From positions 1 to 64,000 of the forward strand of contig DFBX01000071.1 in the NCBI GenBank assembly GCA_002366795.1: DNA of 64,000 bases, written 5' to 3'. Positions 62,430-64,000 of this stretch are shown one piece after another. The DNA comes from Rhodobacteraceae bacterium UBA3069. Its GTDB lineage: Bacteria; Pseudomonadota; Alphaproteobacteria; Rhodobacterales; Rhodobacteraceae. A model generated the notes under the pieces. The model was not told where the DNA came from, made no database searches, and was given only the letters and a program-made list of their open reading frames with translations. A program made the position numbers and the translations under genes. Within the stretch, counting starts at the first letter, position 1. The number at the start of each line of letters is the position of its first letter.

Positions 62430-63090
62430 CGGAACTCGCGATCATGTTTTCGGCAAGGGCTATCCCTTCGGGTCGCCCGACGTCACACCATTTACCTGCA
62501 TAGCTAAGACCAAAGGCGCGGCCGTCGGCCAGCATCCGGTCCCACAGAAGGTTCAGGGAAAAGGCCGTTTCACTAATGTCATGCAGTAGATCGGTGCGGA
62601 TGATCTGCACACCGCCATAAACCTGGCCCGGCCCACGCGAAAGCGCGCCGCTGCCGCCGATCAGAAAGTCGCCTTTTCCGGTGTGTCCAACGGCACGGTC
62701 ATGGGGAATGCACATCAGCAGCGCATCCATCTGGTCTGGTTTCCATGCTTCTAGCAGCATCTGCACCGGGTTCGGCCCGTGCCAGATCGCATCGGCATTC
62801 AGCGTCACGACGGGGTCATCCCCCAGCAATGGCAAGGCTTGGCGCAGCCCTCCGCCGGTTTCCAGGATTTGGGGCTGTTCATGCGACAGCAGCAGGCCGC
62901 GCCCATCCAGATGGGCGATCAGCGGCTCTGGTTTGTAATGCAGGTTCACCACCTTGCGCGGCAGGTCCAACCCGTCCAGCAGATCAAGCGCGTGGTCGAT
63001 CAGCGGACGGCCCGCGACCTTGACCATCGGCTTTGGCCGATCTGCGGTCAGCGCCCCCATGCGGGTGCCGAAACCGGCGGCAAAAAGCAT
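62422..63090 (-). CDS. murU: Nucleotidyltransferase, MurU-like (MurNAc-1-phosphate uridylyltransferase)
   Basis: 222 residues. Sugar-nucleotide pyrophosphorylase start MLFAAGFGTRMGALTADRPK then PMVKVAGRPLIDHALDLL, and later VVTLNADAIWHGPNPVQMLL. With the AmgK-like kinase directly upstream this fits the cell-wall recycling pair that turns free MurNAc into UDP-MurNAc. The start is taken at ATG 63090, which shares an A with the amgK stop (TAATG) and has AAGGG before it; an in-frame start at 63114 is also open. Overlaps addB by 8 bases. Confidence 0.8.
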   Translation of the reverse strand: MLFAAGFGTRMGALTADRPKPMVKVAGRPLIDHALDLLDGLDLPRKVVNLHYKPEPLIAHLDGRGLLLSHEQPQILETGGGLRQALPLLGDDPVVTLNADAIWHGPNPVQMLLEAWKPDQMDALLMCIPHDRAVGHTGKGDFLIGGSGALSRGPGQVYGGVQIIRTDLLHDISETAFSLNLLWDRMLADGRAFGLSYAGKWCDVGRPEGIALAENMIASSDV

Positions 63091-64000
63091 TAACCCTTGG
63101 GGAAAGTCGCGCATTGGTCCTTGATCCTTTTCAGCAGATCGGGGGTGGGTTCGGGCAGCGATCCAGTGACCAGATCGCGCACCGGGGCCAGCGCAGGATG
63201 GGCCAGATCGCGCATCAGCAGACCCCAGACGCGGGGGATCAGATCAACGTAAGACTGCTTGCCGTCGCGCAGGCAAAGGCGGGCGAAAACGCCAAGGATG
63301 CGCAGGTTTCGTTGCACGCCCAGTAGGTGGTAGGCGGCCTTGAACGTATCCGCATCACGGCCGGTCTGGGCGATGTATTGGTCCAGGATCTTTGCTTCGA
63401 CATGCGGGGGCACGTCACGGCGGGCGTCTTGCAGCAGCGATACCAGGTCATAGGCCGGATGACCGCGCATTGCGTCCTGAAAATCTAACAGGCCCACGCG
63501 GGCGGCGCCGTTGCGCGCAGGCAGCCAGAGCAGATTTTCAGCGTGATAATCACGAAGGATCAGAACGGATTGGTCGTTGGCAGAGCTTTCCAGAACGGCT
63601 TGGAAGGCTTTGCCAAAACTTTCTTCGGCGGGGCGGTTTTCTTCCGCGGTGGCCGGCAGGTACCAACGCCATGCGAGCACGGCCATTTCCGTCATTACCG
63701 ACGGGCTATAGGCTGGCAGGTTTGCGGGCGGGGACACCTTGTGCAGCGCGGTAAGAACGTCGATTGCGGCGGTATAGAGACTGGATTCAAGCGACGGGTC
63801 TTGTTCCATCAGGCGGGCAAACAGCCCGTCCCCCAAGTCTTCGAGCAGCAGAAAGCCGTTCTGAATATCTTGTGCCAGAATGCGTGGGGCGGAAAGGCCC
63901 AGGCCGGTCAGGTGTTTGTCGATGGCAATGAAAGGGCGGACGTCCTCTCCCTTTTCGGGCGGCGCATCCATCAGAACGGCGCCACCCAGAGCGTCATCGG
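63090..64000 (-). CDS. amgK: AmgK-like sugar kinase (aminoglycoside phosphotransferase fold), N-terminus beyond the window
   Basis: The frame is open from base 64000 to the TAA at 63090. The upstream 9 codons before the first ATG (63971) read DDALGGAVLMDAPP in sense with the domain, so the true start lies outside the window. APH-fold motifs: ILAQDIQNGFLLLEDLGDGL, the catalytic loop LILRDYHAENLLWLPARNGA, and GLLDFQDAMRGHPAYDLVSL. By gene pairing with murU it probably phosphorylates N-acetylmuramate/GlcNAc at C1. Substrate by inference only. Confidence 0.82.
   Translation of the reverse strand, partial: DDALGGAVLMDAPPEKGEDVRPFIAIDKHLTGLGLSAPRILAQDIQNGFLLLEDLGDGLFARLMEQDPSLESSLYTAAIDVLTALHKVSPPANLPAYSPSVMTEMAVLAWRWYLPATAEENRPAEESFGKAFQAVLESSANDQSVLILRDYHAENLLWLPARNGAARVGLLDFQDAMRGHPAYDLVSLLQDARRDVPPHVEAKILDQYIAQTGRDADTFKAAYHLLGVQRNLRILGVFARLCLRDGKQSYVDLIPRVWGLLMRDLAHPALAPVRDLVTGSLPEPTPDLLKRIKDQCATFPKG

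Overview
The window is chromosomal DNA of an alphaproteobacterium, almost certainly of the Rhodobacterales (Roseobacter group). Several things support this: moderately high G+C, gene orders typical of that group (nusA-ylxR-infB; maf-aroE-coaE-dnaQ beside hemJ-rho-mnmE-mnmG-rsmG-parA-parB; hrcA-grpE beside rph-rdgB-hemW; amgK-murU-addB-addA-trxA), and protein sequences that read like Roseobacter homologs. I cannot name the genus. Nearly everything is core housekeeping. The only mobile element is the start of an IS630-type transposase at the left edge.

Layout. 1-0.5 kb: edge of an IS630 element and a 46-aa gene. 0.6-6.3 kb: rimP-nusA-ylxR-infB on the minus strand, with near-identical terminator leaders in front of both rimP and nusA. 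6.3-12.4 kb: pip, ubiG, a comF-grxC-nitrilase-marR operon, a methyltransferase-like gene and hemH. 12.6-14.8 kb: cell-envelope genes (a 61-aa secreted peptide, two L,D-transpeptidases, a CAP-domain lipoprotein). 14.9-18.9 kb: rlmD-cca-nudix-hslO operon. 19-24.6 kb: nudix, a receiver-PP2C phosphatase divergent from an Hpt protein, ilvA, a membrane protein and argG. 24.7-26.3 kb: two adjacent genes (sulfotransferase-like and class IV aminotransferase) broken by three in-frame stop codons, followed by a long imperfect palindrome. 26.5-33 kb: msrA, a ribokinase-family gene, maeB and mutS. 33-37.6 kb: hrcA-grpE and rph-rdgB-hemW-ybaN.

37.6-48.2 kb is the replication-origin neighbourhood. An AT-rich gap of about 400 bp at 45.04-45.44 kb carries several DnaA boxes and is my call for oriC. 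Genes point away from it on both sides: hemJ, rho, mnmE, mnmG, rsmG, parA and parB leftward, and maf, aroE, coaE and dnaQ rightward. Two perfect 16-bp parS palindromes lie inside the starts of mnmG and rsmG, 3.5-5.5 kb from the origin, next to parAB. 48.2-64 kb: secB, fxsA, a Tim44-like/mltA/smr operon, an alpha/beta hydrolase lipoprotein, hslVU, a KpsC/S-like glycosyltransferase candidate, trxA, and the overlapping amgK-murU-addB-addA operon that runs off the right edge.

I see no defence island, CRISPR array, prophage, biosynthetic cluster or RNA gene. The observations most worth checking are the duplicated promoter-leader-terminator modules of rimP and nusA, the origin with its DnaA box overlapping the maf start codon, and the paired nonsense-containing genes at 24.7-26.3 kb.
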